Source of the DNA: Streptomyces humi
Lineage (GTDB): Bacteria; Actinomycetota; Actinomycetes; Streptomycetales; Streptomycetaceae
Direction: 5' to 3'
Length of the DNA: 64,000 nucleotides
NCBI RefSeq assembly: GCF_001005085.2
Contig: NZ_LBMU02000070.1
Span: forward strand, 1 to 64,000
Under the pieces are notes generated by a model that made no database searches, was not told the DNA's origin, and worked only from the letters and a program-made list of their open reading frames with translations. The translations under genes were made by a program, and so were the position numbers. Below, piece after piece: positions 1-8,611 of the stretch (its first letter is position 1; every line of letters begins with the position of its first letter).

Positions 1-61
1 GGGGTGGATGAAGGCCAGGGGTGGATGAAGGCCAGGGGTGGCTGGGCTGGGGGGTGGGTGT
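1..61. repeat. short tandem repeat at window edge
   Basis: The unit ggggtggatgaaggcca (17 bp) occurs twice in direct succession at positions 1-34, then decays into G-rich sequence. It lies just downstream of the stop of the minus-strand membrane protein gene. It may continue to the left of the window. No function is visible. Confidence 0.7.
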
Positions 62-883
62 TCAGTTCTGGCAGGGGAGGGTGCGGGACGCGGGGAGGTC
101 GCGGAGGATCCAGGTCCGCTCCGGGGCGATCTCCGACTCCCCCACCGCCAACCGGTCGGGGGTCTGCTGTCCCCGCGTGATGCCGACGAGGAGGCGGACG
201 CCCACCCCGATCCGGGTGTCGGTGCCGGAGGCGAGCGGGAACCGCACCTCCTCGGCGGTCCTCGCCGGCTTGTAGGCGCGGGTCACGCGCAGGGTGACCC
301 GCGCCTCCCCGGAGTCCGGGATCTCCCGCACCGCGGTCACCGTGCCCTCCACGACCAGCCGGGCGCAGGCCAGGTAGCCGGGGCCGCCGGCCTGCTCCTG
401 ACCCTTGGCACCGGACGCGCTGCCGGCCGCGGCGTCACTGCTCGCCCCCTTCGACATGGCCTCCGAGCCGCTGTGGGACGCGAGCCACCCGATGCCGAAC
501 ACGGCCGACGCGAACGCGGCGGCGAGGGCACCGGCCAGGCCCAGCGCACGCACACCGGAGTGCCGCCGGGGACGCGGACGCCCGACCGGACGCGGCTGCG
601 ACTGCGGCTGCGGCTGCGGCTGCGGCTGCGGGGACGGCGGCGGGCCGGCGAGGGCGTCCCCCAGGATCCCGAGCCCCGCACGCAGCAGGGCCACGTCGTC
701 GGCGGCGGCACGATACCCGGCCATGAAGACGGGGTCGGCACGCTGGACATCACTGAGCTCCCCGTCCATGAGCACGGCCAGCAAGGCATCGTCCTCGACA
801 CCCCGTCCGCCGCCGCCGTGATCACCCACGTCGCCCCGGCCGTCGTGCCGCTCGTGTCCGTCGTGTTCGGCGGGCATGGTCAC
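62..883 (-). CDS. membrane protein co-encoded with an ECF sigma factor (possible anti-sigma factor)
   Basis: 273 aa. An N-terminal cytoplasmic part (about residues 1-85, with a short segment like those of anti-sigma/zf-HC2 proteins but no zinc-binding Cys/His cluster visible) is followed by a Pro-Gln tract, one membrane segment at roughly residues 112-135, and a secreted C-terminal domain of about 130 aa with two cysteines. The ATG overlaps the stop of the sigma gene by 4 bp, so the two are translationally coupled. Position and topology suggest a membrane regulator that holds the sigma factor, but the sequence does not show a recognised anti-sigma domain; it could be another membrane effector. 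Function is inferred from context only. Confidence 0.75.
   Translation of the reverse strand: MTMPAEHDGHERHDGRGDVGDHGGGGRGVEDDALLAVLMDGELSDVQRADPVFMAGYRAAADDVALLRAGLGILGDALAGPPPSPQPQPQPQPQSQPRPVGRPRPRRHSGVRALGLAGALAAAFASAVFGIGWLASHSGSEAMSKGASSDAAAGSASGAKGQEQAGGPGYLACARLVVEGTVTAVREIPDSGEARVTLRVTRAYKPARTAEEVRFPLASGTDTRIGVGVRLLVGITRGQQTPDRLAVGESEIAPERTWILRDLPASRTLPCQN
594..641. repeat. hexanucleotide repeat encoding Pro-Gln tract
   Basis: About six near-perfect copies of a 6-bp unit (gcggct / ctgcgg) lie inside the membrane protein gene and encode the alternating Pro-Gln stretch on the minus strand. A whole-codon repeat of this kind can change length by slippage without a frameshift. Confidence 0.75.
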
Positions 884-1422
884 ACCACCTCGTCCTCGTG
901 CAGGCGGGCGCGCAGGGCCCGTACCGCCGTGTGCAGCCGGCTCTTGACGGTGCCTTCGGGGATGCCGAGCCGCTCGGCTATCCCCCGTACCGGCAGGTCG
1001 GCGTAGAAGCGCAGGACGAGGATCTGGCGCTGGGCGTCCGGCAGTTCGTCCAGGCCGCGGGCGACGGCGGCGGAGAGCAGGCTGCTGTCGTCGCCCACGG
1101 CGTCGTCGGGCCGGCGGAGGGCGGCCAGCCGTTCACCGAGGCGTTCCTGGCGGCGCTTGGCGCGATGCCAGTCCATGGCGAGGTTGGAGGCGACCACCGC
1201 CGCCCACGCCGAGACGTCCCGCGGTGCCTCCCGGCCGCCCGCGGCCCGCTCCAGCAACCGCAGCCGTACCTGCTGTACCCCGTCCGGCAGGTCCGCCTGC
1301 GGTACCCCGCCCAGCGCGAGCACCGCCCGCACCCGGCGTTCCTGGTCCGCGTCCAGGGGGTCACCGTGCTGATCCCCCTCGACGCGGCGGGCCTTTCTGC
1401 GCAGCACGACCCACCCCCTCAC
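880..1422 (-). CDS. ECF-family RNA polymerase sigma factor
   Basis: 180 aa, a usual length for an ECF sigma factor. The region-2 helix set is at about residues 35-95 (motif SNLAMDWHRAKRR, matching the conserved region 2.4 pattern) and region 4 at about 120-175, with the helix-turn-helix AERLGIPEGTVKSRLHTA. The GTG start has AGGGGAA upstream at good spacing; a later in-frame GTG is less well placed. It is co-transcribed with the overlapping membrane protein gene, which may control it. A sigma factor of this group would direct RNA polymerase to a small envelope or stress regulon. The family is certain; the regulon is unknown. Confidence 0.92.
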   Translation of the reverse strand: MRGWVVLRRKARRVEGDQHGDPLDADQERRVRAVLALGGVPQADLPDGVQQVRLRLLERAAGGREAPRDVSAWAAVVASNLAMDWHRAKRRQERLGERLAALRRPDDAVGDDSSLLSAAVARGLDELPDAQRQILVLRFYADLPVRGIAERLGIPEGTVKSRLHTAVRALRARLHEDEVV

Positions 1423-1703
1423 GCGTTTCCCCTACGACGCCACGGGTCCCGGAAACGTTCGGCCGGAGCCGGGATTTCTTTTCCGAGGCGTACGTCACAC
1501 CGCCGCGCAGCGCAGCACAGCTTGCGGCACGACGGCCACGTGAAGGTAATTTCTCCAGCTCAGCGCGGGTGCGGGCGGGAGTTCCACAGGCCGGTTGATC
1601 CGGTCGGCGGGTATGCCGCGCAAAGAATTGGACAGGCTGACCCGGGTCGGCCGCATGATGGAAAGGCCGCAGACACACGTCAACGTACGCAGAGGGAGAC
1701 ACC
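1423..1703. promoter_or_regulatory. divergent intergenic region, sigma factor / asd
   Basis: 281 bp between the starts of two divergent genes, so promoters for both must lie here. A TTGGAC element at 1628-1633 could be a -35 for asd, but no convincing -10 follows at 17-18 bp. The asd ribosome binding site is AGAGGGAG, just before the GTG at 1704. Confidence 0.5.
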
Positions 1704-2720
1704 GTGAGGGTCGGAATCGTCGGAGCCACCGGTCAGGTCGGCACGGTCATGCGCAGGATCCTCACGGAGCGCGACTTCCCGGTGACCGAGCTGCGCCTGT
1801 TCGCCTCGGCGCGTTCGGCCGGCACCGTGCTCGACGGTGTGACGGTGGAGGACGCGGCGACCGCCGACTACACCGGCCTCGACATCGTGCTGTTCTCGGC
1901 GGGCGGCGCCACCTCGAAGGCGCTGGCCGAGAAGGTCGCCTCGCAGGGTGCCGTCGTGATCGACAACTCCTCCGCCTGGCGCAAGGACCCCGAGGTCCCG
2001 CTGGTCGTCTCCGAGGTCAACCCGCACGCGATCGCCGACCGCCCCAAGGGCATCATCGCCAACCCGAACTGCACCACGATGGCCGCGATGCCGGTCCTGA
2101 AGGTGCTGGACCGGGAGGCTGGTCTCCAGGCCCTTGTCGCCACCACCTACCAGGCGGTCTCCGGCTCCGGTCTCGCGGGCGTCGCCGAGCTGCACGGCCA
2201 GGTGCAGAAGGTGGCCGCCGACGCGGAGAAGCTGACCCACGACGGTTCGGCGGTCGACTTCCCCGAGCCGCAGGTCTACAAGCGGCCCATCGCCTTCAAC
2301 GTGCTGCCCTTCGCCGGCAACCTCGTCGACGACGGTCTGAACGAGACCGACGAGGAGCAGAAGCTGCGCAACGAGTCCCGCAAGATCCTGGAGCTCCCCG
2401 AGCTGAAGGTCTCCGGTACCTGCGTGCGCGTCCCGGTGTTCTCCGGCCACTCCCTCCAGATCAACGCGCGGTTCGCCCGGCCGCTCTCGCCGGAGCGGGC
2501 CACCGAGCTGCTGTCCGAGGCGCCCGGTGTCGAGCTGTCCGACATCCCGACCCCGCTGCAAGCGGCCGGCCAGGACCCCTCGTACGTCGGCCGGATCCGC
2601 CGGGACGAGACCGTCGAGAACGGGCTGGCGCTGTTCGTCTCCAACGACAACCTCCGCAAGGGGGCCGCGCTGAACGCCGTGCAGATCGCGGAGCTGGTGG
2701 CGGCGGAGCTGTCGGAGTAA
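1704..2720 (+). CDS. asd: aspartate-semialdehyde dehydrogenase
   Basis: 338 aa. It reduces aspartyl-4-phosphate to aspartate semialdehyde with NADPH, the branch point to lysine/diaminopimelate, threonine and methionine. The N-terminal Rossmann loop is GATGQVG. The catalytic cysteine is C123 in NPNCTT, the substrate-binding stretch is TTYQAVSGSG, and the catalytic histidine is H249 in FSGHSLQ. The GTG start has AGAGGGAG at correct spacing. The gene stands apart from any aspartokinase gene, as happens for one asd copy in some streptomycetes. It is followed by a strong hairpin and then pepN. Length and all key residues are intact. Confidence 0.97.
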   Translation: MRVGIVGATGQVGTVMRRILTERDFPVTELRLFASARSAGTVLDGVTVEDAATADYTGLDIVLFSAGGATSKALAEKVASQGAVVIDNSSAWRKDPEVPLVVSEVNPHAIADRPKGIIANPNCTTMAAMPVLKVLDREAGLQALVATTYQAVSGSGLAGVAELHGQVQKVAADAEKLTHDGSAVDFPEPQVYKRPIAFNVLPFAGNLVDDGLNETDEEQKLRNESRKILELPELKVSGTCVRVPVFSGHSLQINARFARPLSPERATELLSEAPGVELSDIPTPLQAAGQDPSYVGRIRRDETVENGLALFVSNDNLRKGAALNAVQIAELVAAELSE

Positions 2721-2743
2721 GGACGCCTGAAGCGCCTCAGGGG

Positions 2744-2778
2744 GGTGCCGCGGTCTGCCGTCGTGCGGCCGCGGCACC
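2744..2778 (+). terminator. hairpin terminator after asd
   Basis: Perfect 10-bp inverted repeat ggtgccgcgg (2744-2753) / ccgcggcacc (2769-2778) with a 15-nt loop, 23 bp past the asd stop. No T-run follows, as is usual in Streptomyces. Confidence 0.75.
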
Positions 2779-2927
2779 GTCCTGGCCGGTCGCGCGGGTC
2801 CCCGCGCCCCTCCGGGGCGCGTCACCGCGAGGGCGCTGACTGGCCATCTCTCGGGTTTTCCCTCGACGCCCCGGGCACTGTCCCATGGAAGGATGGCGCA
2901 ACCCACACATAACGAGGAGATGACCGC

Positions 2928-5501
2928 GTGCCTGGCACAAACCTGACTCGCGAAGAGGCACAGCAGCGGGCGAAGCTGCTCACCGTTGACTCGTACGAGA
3001 TCGATCTCGACCTCTCCGGCGCGCAGGAGGGCGGTACCTACCGGTCCGTGACCACGGTGCGCTTCGACGTCGCCGAAAGCGGCGCCGCGTCCTTCATCGA
3101 CCTGGTGGCCCCGGCGGTCCACGAGGTCACCCTGAACGGTGACTCGCTGGACCCCGCCGAGGTCTTCGCGGACTCCCGGATCGCGCTGCCGGGCCTGCTG
3201 GAGGGCCGCAACATCCTCCGGGTGGTCGCGGACTGCGCCTACACCAACACGGGTGAGGGTCTGCACCGGTTCGTCGACCCGGTCGACGAACAGGCCTACC
3301 TCTACACCCAGTTCGAGGTGCCGGACGCCCGCCGGGTCTTCGCCTCCTTCGAGCAGCCGGACCTGAAGGCGACCTTCCAGTTCACGGTCAAGGCGCCCAC
3401 AGGCTGGACGGTGATCTCCAACTCGCCGACGCCCGAGCCCAAGGACGACGTCTGGATCTTCGAGCCGACGCCGCGCATCTCGTCGTACATCACCGCGCTG
3501 ATCGTCGGCCCGTACCACTCCGTGCACAGCGTGTACGAGAAGGACGGCCAGTCGGTCCCCCTCGGCATCTACTGCCGTCCCTCGCTCGCCGGGTTCCTGG
3601 ACTCGGACGCGATCTTCGAGGTGACCCGGCAGGGCTTCGACTGGTTCCAGGAGAAGTTCGACTACGACTACCCGTTCAAGAAGTACGACCAGCTCTTCGT
3701 ACCGGAGTTCAACGCGGGCGCGATGGAGAACGCGGGCGCGGTGACCATCCGCGACCAGTACGTCTTCCGGTCCAAGGTGACCGACGCGGCGTACGAGACG
3801 CGTGCCGAGACCATCCTGCACGAGCTGGCCCACATGTGGTTCGGCGACCTGGTCACCATGGAGTGGTGGAACGACCTGTGGCTGAACGAGTCGTTCGCCA
3901 CGTACACCTCCATCGCCTGCCAGGCGTACGCGCCCGGGTCGCGCTGGCCGCACTCGTGGACCACCTTCGCCAACTCCATGAAGACCTGGGCGTACCGGCA
4001 GGACCAGCTGCCCTCCACGCACCCGATCATGGCCGAGATCCGTGACCTGGACGACGTCCTCGTCAACTTCGACGGCATCACGTACGCCAAGGGCGCGTCC
4101 GTCCTGAAGCAGCTGGTCGCGTACGTCGGCATGGACGAGTTCTTCACCGGCGTGCAGGCGTACTTCAAGCGGCACGCGTACGGCAACACCCGCCTGGCCG
4201 ACCTGCTGGGCGCCCTGGAGGAGACCTCCGGGCGCGACCTGAGCACCTGGGCGAGGAAGTGGCTCCGGACGGCGGGCATCAACATCCTGCGCCCGGAGGT
4301 GGAGACGGACGGCGACGGTGTCGTCACCTCCTTCGCCGTCCGTCAGGAGGCCCCGGCGCTGCCGGCCGGTGCCAAGGGCGAGCCGACGCTGCGTCCGCAC
4401 CGGATCGCGATCGGCCTGTACGACCTCGACGAGGCGAGCGGCAAGCTGGTGCGCACCGACCGGATCGAGCTGGACGTGGACGGCGAGCTGACGGCCGTAC
4501 CGCAGCTGGCCGGCCGGCGCCGCCCGGCGGTGTTCCTGCTCAACGACGACGACCTGTCGTACGCCAAGGTCCGCCTCGACGAGGAGTCCCTGCGCCTCGT
4601 CACCGAGCACCTGGGCGACTTCGAGTCCTCGCTGCCCCGCGCGCTGTGCTGGGCGTCCGCCTGGGACATGACCCGGGACGCCGAACTCCCCGCCCGCGAC
4701 TACCTGTCCCTCGTGCTGTCCGGTATCGGCAAGGAGTCCGACATCGGTGTCGTGCAGTCCCTGCACCGCCAGGTGAAGCTGGCCGTCGAGCTGTACGCCG
4801 ACCCGACCGCCCGCGAGGCGCTGCTCACCCGCTGGACCGACGCCACGCTGGCCCACCTGCGGGCGGCCGCGCCGGCGAGCGACCACCAGCTGGCCTGGGC
4901 CCGCGCGTTCGCGGCGACCGCCCGCACGCCCGAGCAGCTGGACCTCCTGGAAGGCCTGCTGGACGGCACCCAGACCGTCGAGGGCCTGGCCGTCGACACC
5001 GAACTGCGCTGGGCGTTCGTGGAGCGGCTGGCCACGGTCGGCCGGTTCGACGAGGCGGACATCGCGGCCGAGTACGAGCGGGACCGGACCGCCGCCGGTG
5101 AGCGCCACGCGGCCACCGCCCGCGCCGCCCGGCCGACCGAGGAGGCGAAGGCCGAGGCGTGGGCGTCGGTCGTCGACTCCGACAAGCTGCCGAACGCCGT
5201 GCAGGAGGCGGTGATCGGGGGCTTCGTCCAGACCGACCAGCGTGACCTGCTGGCCCCGTACACCGACAAGTACTTCGAGATCCTGAAGTCGGTGTGGGAC
5301 TCCCGCTCGCACGAGATCGCCCAGCAGATCGCGATCGGTCTCTACCCGTCCCTCCAGGTCTCCGCGGAGACCCTCACGAAGACGGACGCCTGGCTGGCCT
5401 CGGCCCAGCCGAACGCGGCCCTGGCCCGTCTCGTCTCGGAGTCCCGCGCGGGCGTCGAGCGTGCCCTGAAGGCCCAGGCCGCGGACGCGGCCGCGCGGTA
5501 G
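2928..5501 (+). CDS. pepN: aminopeptidase N (M1 family metallopeptidase)
   Basis: 857 aa. A cytoplasmic zinc aminopeptidase that removes N-terminal residues from peptides. The exopeptidase motif GAMEN is at residues 264-268, and the zinc motif HELAH at 298-302 is followed by the third ligand in WLNESFA. The N-terminal beta domain, thermolysin-like domain and long helical C-terminal domain are all present at the expected length. The GTG start is preceded by AACGAGGAGA. Because there is no signal peptide the enzyme should be intracellular. A hairpin follows the gene. Activity is very likely conserved. Confidence 0.97.
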   Translation: MPGTNLTREEAQQRAKLLTVDSYEIDLDLSGAQEGGTYRSVTTVRFDVAESGAASFIDLVAPAVHEVTLNGDSLDPAEVFADSRIALPGLLEGRNILRVVADCAYTNTGEGLHRFVDPVDEQAYLYTQFEVPDARRVFASFEQPDLKATFQFTVKAPTGWTVISNSPTPEPKDDVWIFEPTPRISSYITALIVGPYHSVHSVYEKDGQSVPLGIYCRPSLAGFLDSDAIFEVTRQGFDWFQEKFDYDYPFKKYDQLFVPEFNAGAMENAGAVTIRDQYVFRSKVTDAAYETRAETILHELAHMWFGDLVTMEWWNDLWLNESFATYTSIACQAYAPGSRWPHSWTTFANSMKTWAYRQDQLPSTHPIMAEIRDLDDVLVNFDGITYAKGASVLKQLVAYVGMDEFFTGVQAYFKRHAYGNTRLADLLGALEETSGRDLSTWARKWLRTAGINILRPEVETDGDGVVTSFAVRQEAPALPAGAKGEPTLRPHRIAIGLYDLDEASGKLVRTDRIELDVDGELTAVPQLAGRRRPAVFLLNDDDLSYAKVRLDEESLRLVTEHLGDFESSLPRALCWASAWDMTRDAELPARDYLSLVLSGIGKESDIGVVQSLHRQVKLAVELYADPTAREALLTRWTDATLAHLRAAAPASDHQLAWARAFAATARTPEQLDLLEGLLDGTQTVEGLAVDTELRWAFVERLATVGRFDEADIAAEYERDRTAAGERHAATARAARPTEEAKAEAWASVVDSDKLPNAVQEAVIGGFVQTDQRDLLAPYTDKYFEILKSVWDSRSHEIAQQIAIGLYPSLQVSAETLTKTDAWLASAQPNAALARLVSESRAGVERALKAQAADAAAR

Positions 5502-5516
5502 CGGACGGTACGGCAC

Positions 5517-5551
5517 AGCGGGCGCCCGGTGCACGGCACTGGGCGCCCGCT
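5517..5551 (+). terminator. hairpin terminator after pepN
   Basis: Perfect 11-bp stem agcgggcgccc (5517-5527) / gggcgcccgct (5541-5551) with a 13-nt loop, starting 15 bp after the pepN stop. Confidence 0.85.
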
Positions 5552-5691
5552 CGTGGTTCTCCTCCGGATACGTGTCTTCTGCTCCCCATCACCCAGGGCG
5601 AGTTGAGTATCCGCACTCAGTTCCGGGGTGCCCGGGTGTTGCGAGCATCGGTGCAACGAAGCGGCCCTCGAACACCTACGGAGAACCTGTC

Positions 5692-6150
5692 ATGTCCCGT
5701 CGTATCGCACTGTCCGTCGTCGCCGGTGTCGTCGTTCTGGGAGGTGCCGGCGCCTTCGCCCTCGCCTACGCCGGGGACCAGGACAAGGCGCCGGTGCTGG
5801 CGCACAGCGGCACCCGCTACACCGCCCCCGCCGGCGGGCACGGGGGCTCGTTCTCCTTCACCACCGAGGTCACGGCGTCCTCCGGGGTGCAGAGCCTGAA
5901 GGTGCTGGCCTGGCCGGAGAAGTCGGAGTTCGCGAAGAAGCGGCTGACCGCCGAGGAGATGACCCAGGTGGAGTCGGCGACCTGCACACCGGCCGGCGCG
6001 AAGACCGTCCGGTGCGTGTACAGGTCGCCGGTGTCCGCCGCCGACGCCGCGTCCTCCGCACACGGCCTCTGGCACGTCGCCGTGCTCGCCACCGCGAAGG
6101 ACGGACACACCACCTTCGACACCAGGGCCGCGGACTTCACCCTCGCCTGA
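5692..6150 (+). CDS. small exported protein of unknown function
   Basis: 152 aa. An N-terminal signal sequence or anchor (MSRR, then a hydrophobic stretch to about residue 26) is followed by a small beta-rich domain with two cysteines that could pair. The start ATG at 5692 has GGAG upstream; an in-frame ATG at 5572 would add an unconvincing leader. It resembles a small Streptomyces-restricted secreted family (possibly DUF5707, from memory). It sits alone between the pepN terminator and the convergent monooxygenase gene, 5 bp away. No function can be assigned. Confidence 0.85.
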   Translation: MSRRIALSVVAGVVVLGGAGAFALAYAGDQDKAPVLAHSGTRYTAPAGGHGGSFSFTTEVTASSGVQSLKVLAWPEKSEFAKKRLTAEEMTQVESATCTPAGAKTVRCVYRSPVSAADAASSAHGLWHVAVLATAKDGHTTFDTRAADFTLA

Positions 6151-6155
6151 GCCGG

Positions 6156-7589
6156 TCACCCGAGGTGGGCGGCCAGCGCCCGCCCGATGTCCGCCGCCCG
6201 CGCGTCGTCGGCCGCCCAGGCCGCGTAGCCGTCGGGGCGGACCAGGAGGGCCGTCCGGCGGTCGCTCGCCCAGTGGGCCGCCGTCAGACGGTCCGCACGC
6301 GCCGGGTCCGCCTCGTACGACCCCGGGGTGACCAGGACGAACCGGCCGTCGCGCAGGGCCTCGTGGAGGCGGCCGCCGCCGGCCAGCGCGAGGTCGGGGA
6401 CGCGGGCGCCGGTGAGGGGGTGGGCGCCCCTGGGGGCCGGGTACCGGTAGCCGATGCCGGTGACCTGGCCGATCGCCCGGCGGCGGGCCGGCGGGAGGTG
6501 GTTCAGGGCGGTCGCGAGCGCGGCCCGCACCGGCAGCTGCCAGCCCTTGGCCATCGCGAGGCGGACGATCGCGCCGCTGCTGCGCAGGACCGTCCTGCCC
6601 ACGGGGTGGCGTTCGCTCTGGTAGGTGTCGAGCAGGGCGGGGGCCGCGTGCCCGCGCAGGACGGCGGCGAGCTTCCAGCTCAGGTTGGCCGCGTCCTGGA
6701 GGCCGGTGTTCATGCCCTGGCCACCGGCCGGGGTGTGCACGTGCGCGGCGTCACCGGCCAGGAAGACCCGGCCGACCCGGTACTCCGGGACCTGGCGCTC
6801 GTCGCTGTGGAAGCGGGACATCCAGCGGGCGTCGTGCATCCCGTAGTCCCGGCCCAGCGCCAGCCGGGTGATCTCCTTGATCTCGTCGAGTCCGACCGGC
6901 TCGTGGTCGGGGACGTCACGGCCGCGGTGCCAGCAGATCACCCGGTGGTAGCCGTCGCCGAACGGCACGAGGAAGGCGAACGCGTCGCCGACCGCGGCGG
7001 CCGTGAGCACCGTCTCGGGCCGCTCGGCGAGCAGCACGTCGGCGAGGACGACGGACCGGATCGCCGACCGCCCCGGGAACGGCATCCCGACCGCCTCCCG
7101 CACCGCGCTGCGCATCCCGTCGGCGCCGACGACGTACGCGGCGCGCAGCCTGTCGGCGCCCCTGACGTGCACGGTGACCCCGTCGGCGTCCTGGGTCAGG
7201 CCGGTCACCTCGCACTCGTTGCGGAAGTCGACGCCCGCCGCCACCGCCCGGCGCTCCAGCACCTTCTCGACCTCGTACTGCGGGAGGACGAGGACGTGGG
7301 GGAACCGGGAGGGGAGCGTGCCGAGGTCGAGGGTGAGGCCGTCGAAGAGGTTCAGGCGGGTGATCGGGCGGCCCACCGCCTCGAGGTCGTCGGCGACTCC
7401 GCGGGCGTCGAGCTGCTCCAGGGCGCGGGCGTGCAGGACGAAGGCGCGCGAGAGGTTGCTGATGCCGTGCGGGCGTTTTTCGAGGAGGGTGACCGGGATG
7501 CCGGCGACGGCGAGGTCACCGGCGAGCAGCAGCCCGGTGGGGCCGGAGCCGACGACGATCACGCGCGGCGGTTCGGTGGTGCCGTTCAT
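6156..7589 (-). CDS. FAD-dependent aromatic monooxygenase (PHBH-like hydroxylase)
   Basis: 477 aa. FAD-binding GSGPTG is at residues 14-19, a second dinucleotide motif of DG type (VVGADGMRSAVR) is central, and the FAD ribityl-binding GD motif is LAGDAAHVHTPAGGQG. This is the class A flavoprotein hydroxylase family that includes polyketide hydroxylases and rifampicin/tetracycline monooxygenases. It uses NAD(P)H and O2 to hydroxylate an aromatic or polyketide substrate. The start codon has a GGAGG site. It is divergent from a TetR regulator across a repeat array, the usual arrangement for ligand-induced detoxification or resistance. The substrate is unknown. Confidence 0.92.
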   Translation of the reverse strand: MNGTTEPPRVIVVGSGPTGLLLAGDLAVAGIPVTLLEKRPHGISNLSRAFVLHARALEQLDARGVADDLEAVGRPITRLNLFDGLTLDLGTLPSRFPHVLVLPQYEVEKVLERRAVAAGVDFRNECEVTGLTQDADGVTVHVRGADRLRAAYVVGADGMRSAVREAVGMPFPGRSAIRSVVLADVLLAERPETVLTAAAVGDAFAFLVPFGDGYHRVICWHRGRDVPDHEPVGLDEIKEITRLALGRDYGMHDARWMSRFHSDERQVPEYRVGRVFLAGDAAHVHTPAGGQGMNTGLQDAANLSWKLAAVLRGHAAPALLDTYQSERHPVGRTVLRSSGAIVRLAMAKGWQLPVRAALATALNHLPPARRRAIGQVTGIGYRYPAPRGAHPLTGARVPDLALAGGGRLHEALRDGRFVLVTPGSYEADPARADRLTAAHWASDRRTALLVRPDGYAAWAADDARAADIGRALAAHLG

Positions 7590-7616
7590 GAGGACCTCCT
7601 GGGTGCCGGCGTCTTG

Positions 7617-7891
7617 TGTGGGTCAACAGGTGTGGCCGAACACTTGTGGGCCAACAGATGTGGGCCAACGAGCGTTGGTCAACGCTTGTTGGCAAGCGTA
7701 GGTCGCGCGAGGCTGCCGGTCAACACTTGTTGGCCCACGATCGTTGACCTACGCCCGTTGACCTACGACTGTTCGGCCTAGGCTTGCCGGCAGCCGCCGG
7801 TTGGCCCACACCCGTTGGCCACAGCTGTTGGCCCACACCCGTTGGCCCACAGTTGTTGGCCCACGAATGTTGGCCTACGCTCGTTGGCATG
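7617..7891. repeat. 14-bp-period repeat array in TetR/monooxygenase intergenic region
   Basis: The whole divergent intergenic region is built from about 15 imperfect copies of an 11-bp core, TGTGGGCCAAC, or its reverse complement GTTGGCCCACA. In the left arm the cores start at 7617, 7631, 7645 and 7659, exactly 14 bp apart. In the right arm inverted cores recur at about 14 bp through 7797-7891 and at 7729-7781. The array ends at the TetR start codon. The arms face each other, so the region is a large imperfect inverted repeat. It most likely holds multiple operators for the adjacent TetR protein, though this is inference. Confidence 0.85.
7853..7888 (+). promoter_or_regulatory. promoter for the TetR gene, probably leaderless
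   Basis: TTGTTG (7853-7858), a 17-bp spacer and TACGCT (7876-7881) lie inside the repeat array. Transcription would begin about 7 bp on, at or next to the ATG at 7889. No Shine-Dalgarno sequence is present upstream of that ATG, which supports a leaderless mRNA. Confidence 0.6.
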
Positions 7892-8488
7892 ACCGGCTCC
7901 CCCAGTAGAGACACAGCGCCCGTGGGCGGCTCGGCGGCGCGCCGCTCCGATGCCAGCCGTTCCGCCATCCTGGCCGCCGCCCGCGAGCGCTTCGCCACCG
8001 ACGGATACGAGCGCGCCACCATCCGCGCCATCGCCAGGGACGCGCACATCGACCCCTCCATGGTCATGCGCTACTTCGGCAACAAGGACGGCCTCTTCGC
8101 CGCCGCCGTCACGCTCGACCTGCGGATGCCCGACCTGTCGCAGGTACCGCGCACCGAGGTCGGGCACGCGCTGGTGGGGCACTTCCTGACCGTCTGGGAG
8201 GAGAACGAGGAGCTCACCGCGGTGCTGCGGGTCGGCGTCACCAACGCTGCGGGGGCCGAGCGGTTGCAGGGCATCTTCCGGGACCAGGTGGTGCCGGTGG
8301 CCCAGCGGGTGTGTCCCGATCCCGAGCAGGTGCAGACGCGGGCGGGGCTGTGTGCCGCGCAGCTGATGGGGCTCGCCCTCACCCGCTACGTGGTGCGGCT
8401 GCCGCCGGTCGTGGCGCTGGGCCGCCCGGAGATCCTGGCGTGGCTCGGGCCGACCGTCCAGCGGTATCTGACGGCACCGAGTCCCTGA
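7889..8488 (+). CDS. TetR/AcrR family transcriptional regulator
   Basis: 199 aa. The N-terminal DNA-binding domain (about residues 20-66) has the typical pattern ILAAARERFATDGYERATI followed by the recognition helix MVMRYFGNKDGLF. The ligand-binding C-terminal half ends PTVQRYLTAP. The ATG at 7889 is chosen because the protein similarity begins there and a promoter is placed exactly for leaderless transcription; an upstream in-frame start at 7784 would only translate the repeat array. It likely represses the divergent monooxygenase and itself through the repeat array. The inducer is unknown. Confidence 0.93.
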   Translation: MTGSPSRDTAPVGGSAARRSDASRSAILAAARERFATDGYERATIRAIARDAHIDPSMVMRYFGNKDGLFAAAVTLDLRMPDLSQVPRTEVGHALVGHFLTVWEENEELTAVLRVGVTNAAGAERLQGIFRDQVVPVAQRVCPDPEQVQTRAGLCAAQLMGLALTRYVVRLPPVVALGRPEILAWLGPTVQRYLTAPSP

Positions 8489-8521
8489 GGGGGCCGGGAA
8501 CGGCCAGGGGGCCGGGGAAGC

Positions 8522-8590
8522 ACCGAGGGCGCCGGCCGACTTCCGTACGCCGCGAGGCGGTCCGTACGGAAGGCGGCCCGCGCCCTCGGT
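8522..8590. terminator. bidirectional nested hairpin between convergent genes
   Basis: An outer perfect pair accgagggcg (8522-8531) / cgccctcggt (8581-8590) encloses an inner perfect pair cttccgtacg / cgtacggaag (8540-8549 and 8563-8572). The structure lies between the TetR gene and the convergent small membrane protein gene and can serve both. Confidence 0.8.
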
Positions 8591-8611
8591 ATAGAAGCGG
8601 AGAAGCTGAGG

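Noticed and set aside
1680..5534. Minus-strand open frame of 1284 codons opposite asd and pepN
   Set aside because: It is the mirror of two well-supported genes; composition follows from their codon bias and no domain appears.
7617..7891. Possible CRISPR array
   Set aside because: The period is 14 bp with no unique spacers, the repeats change orientation, and no cas gene is near.
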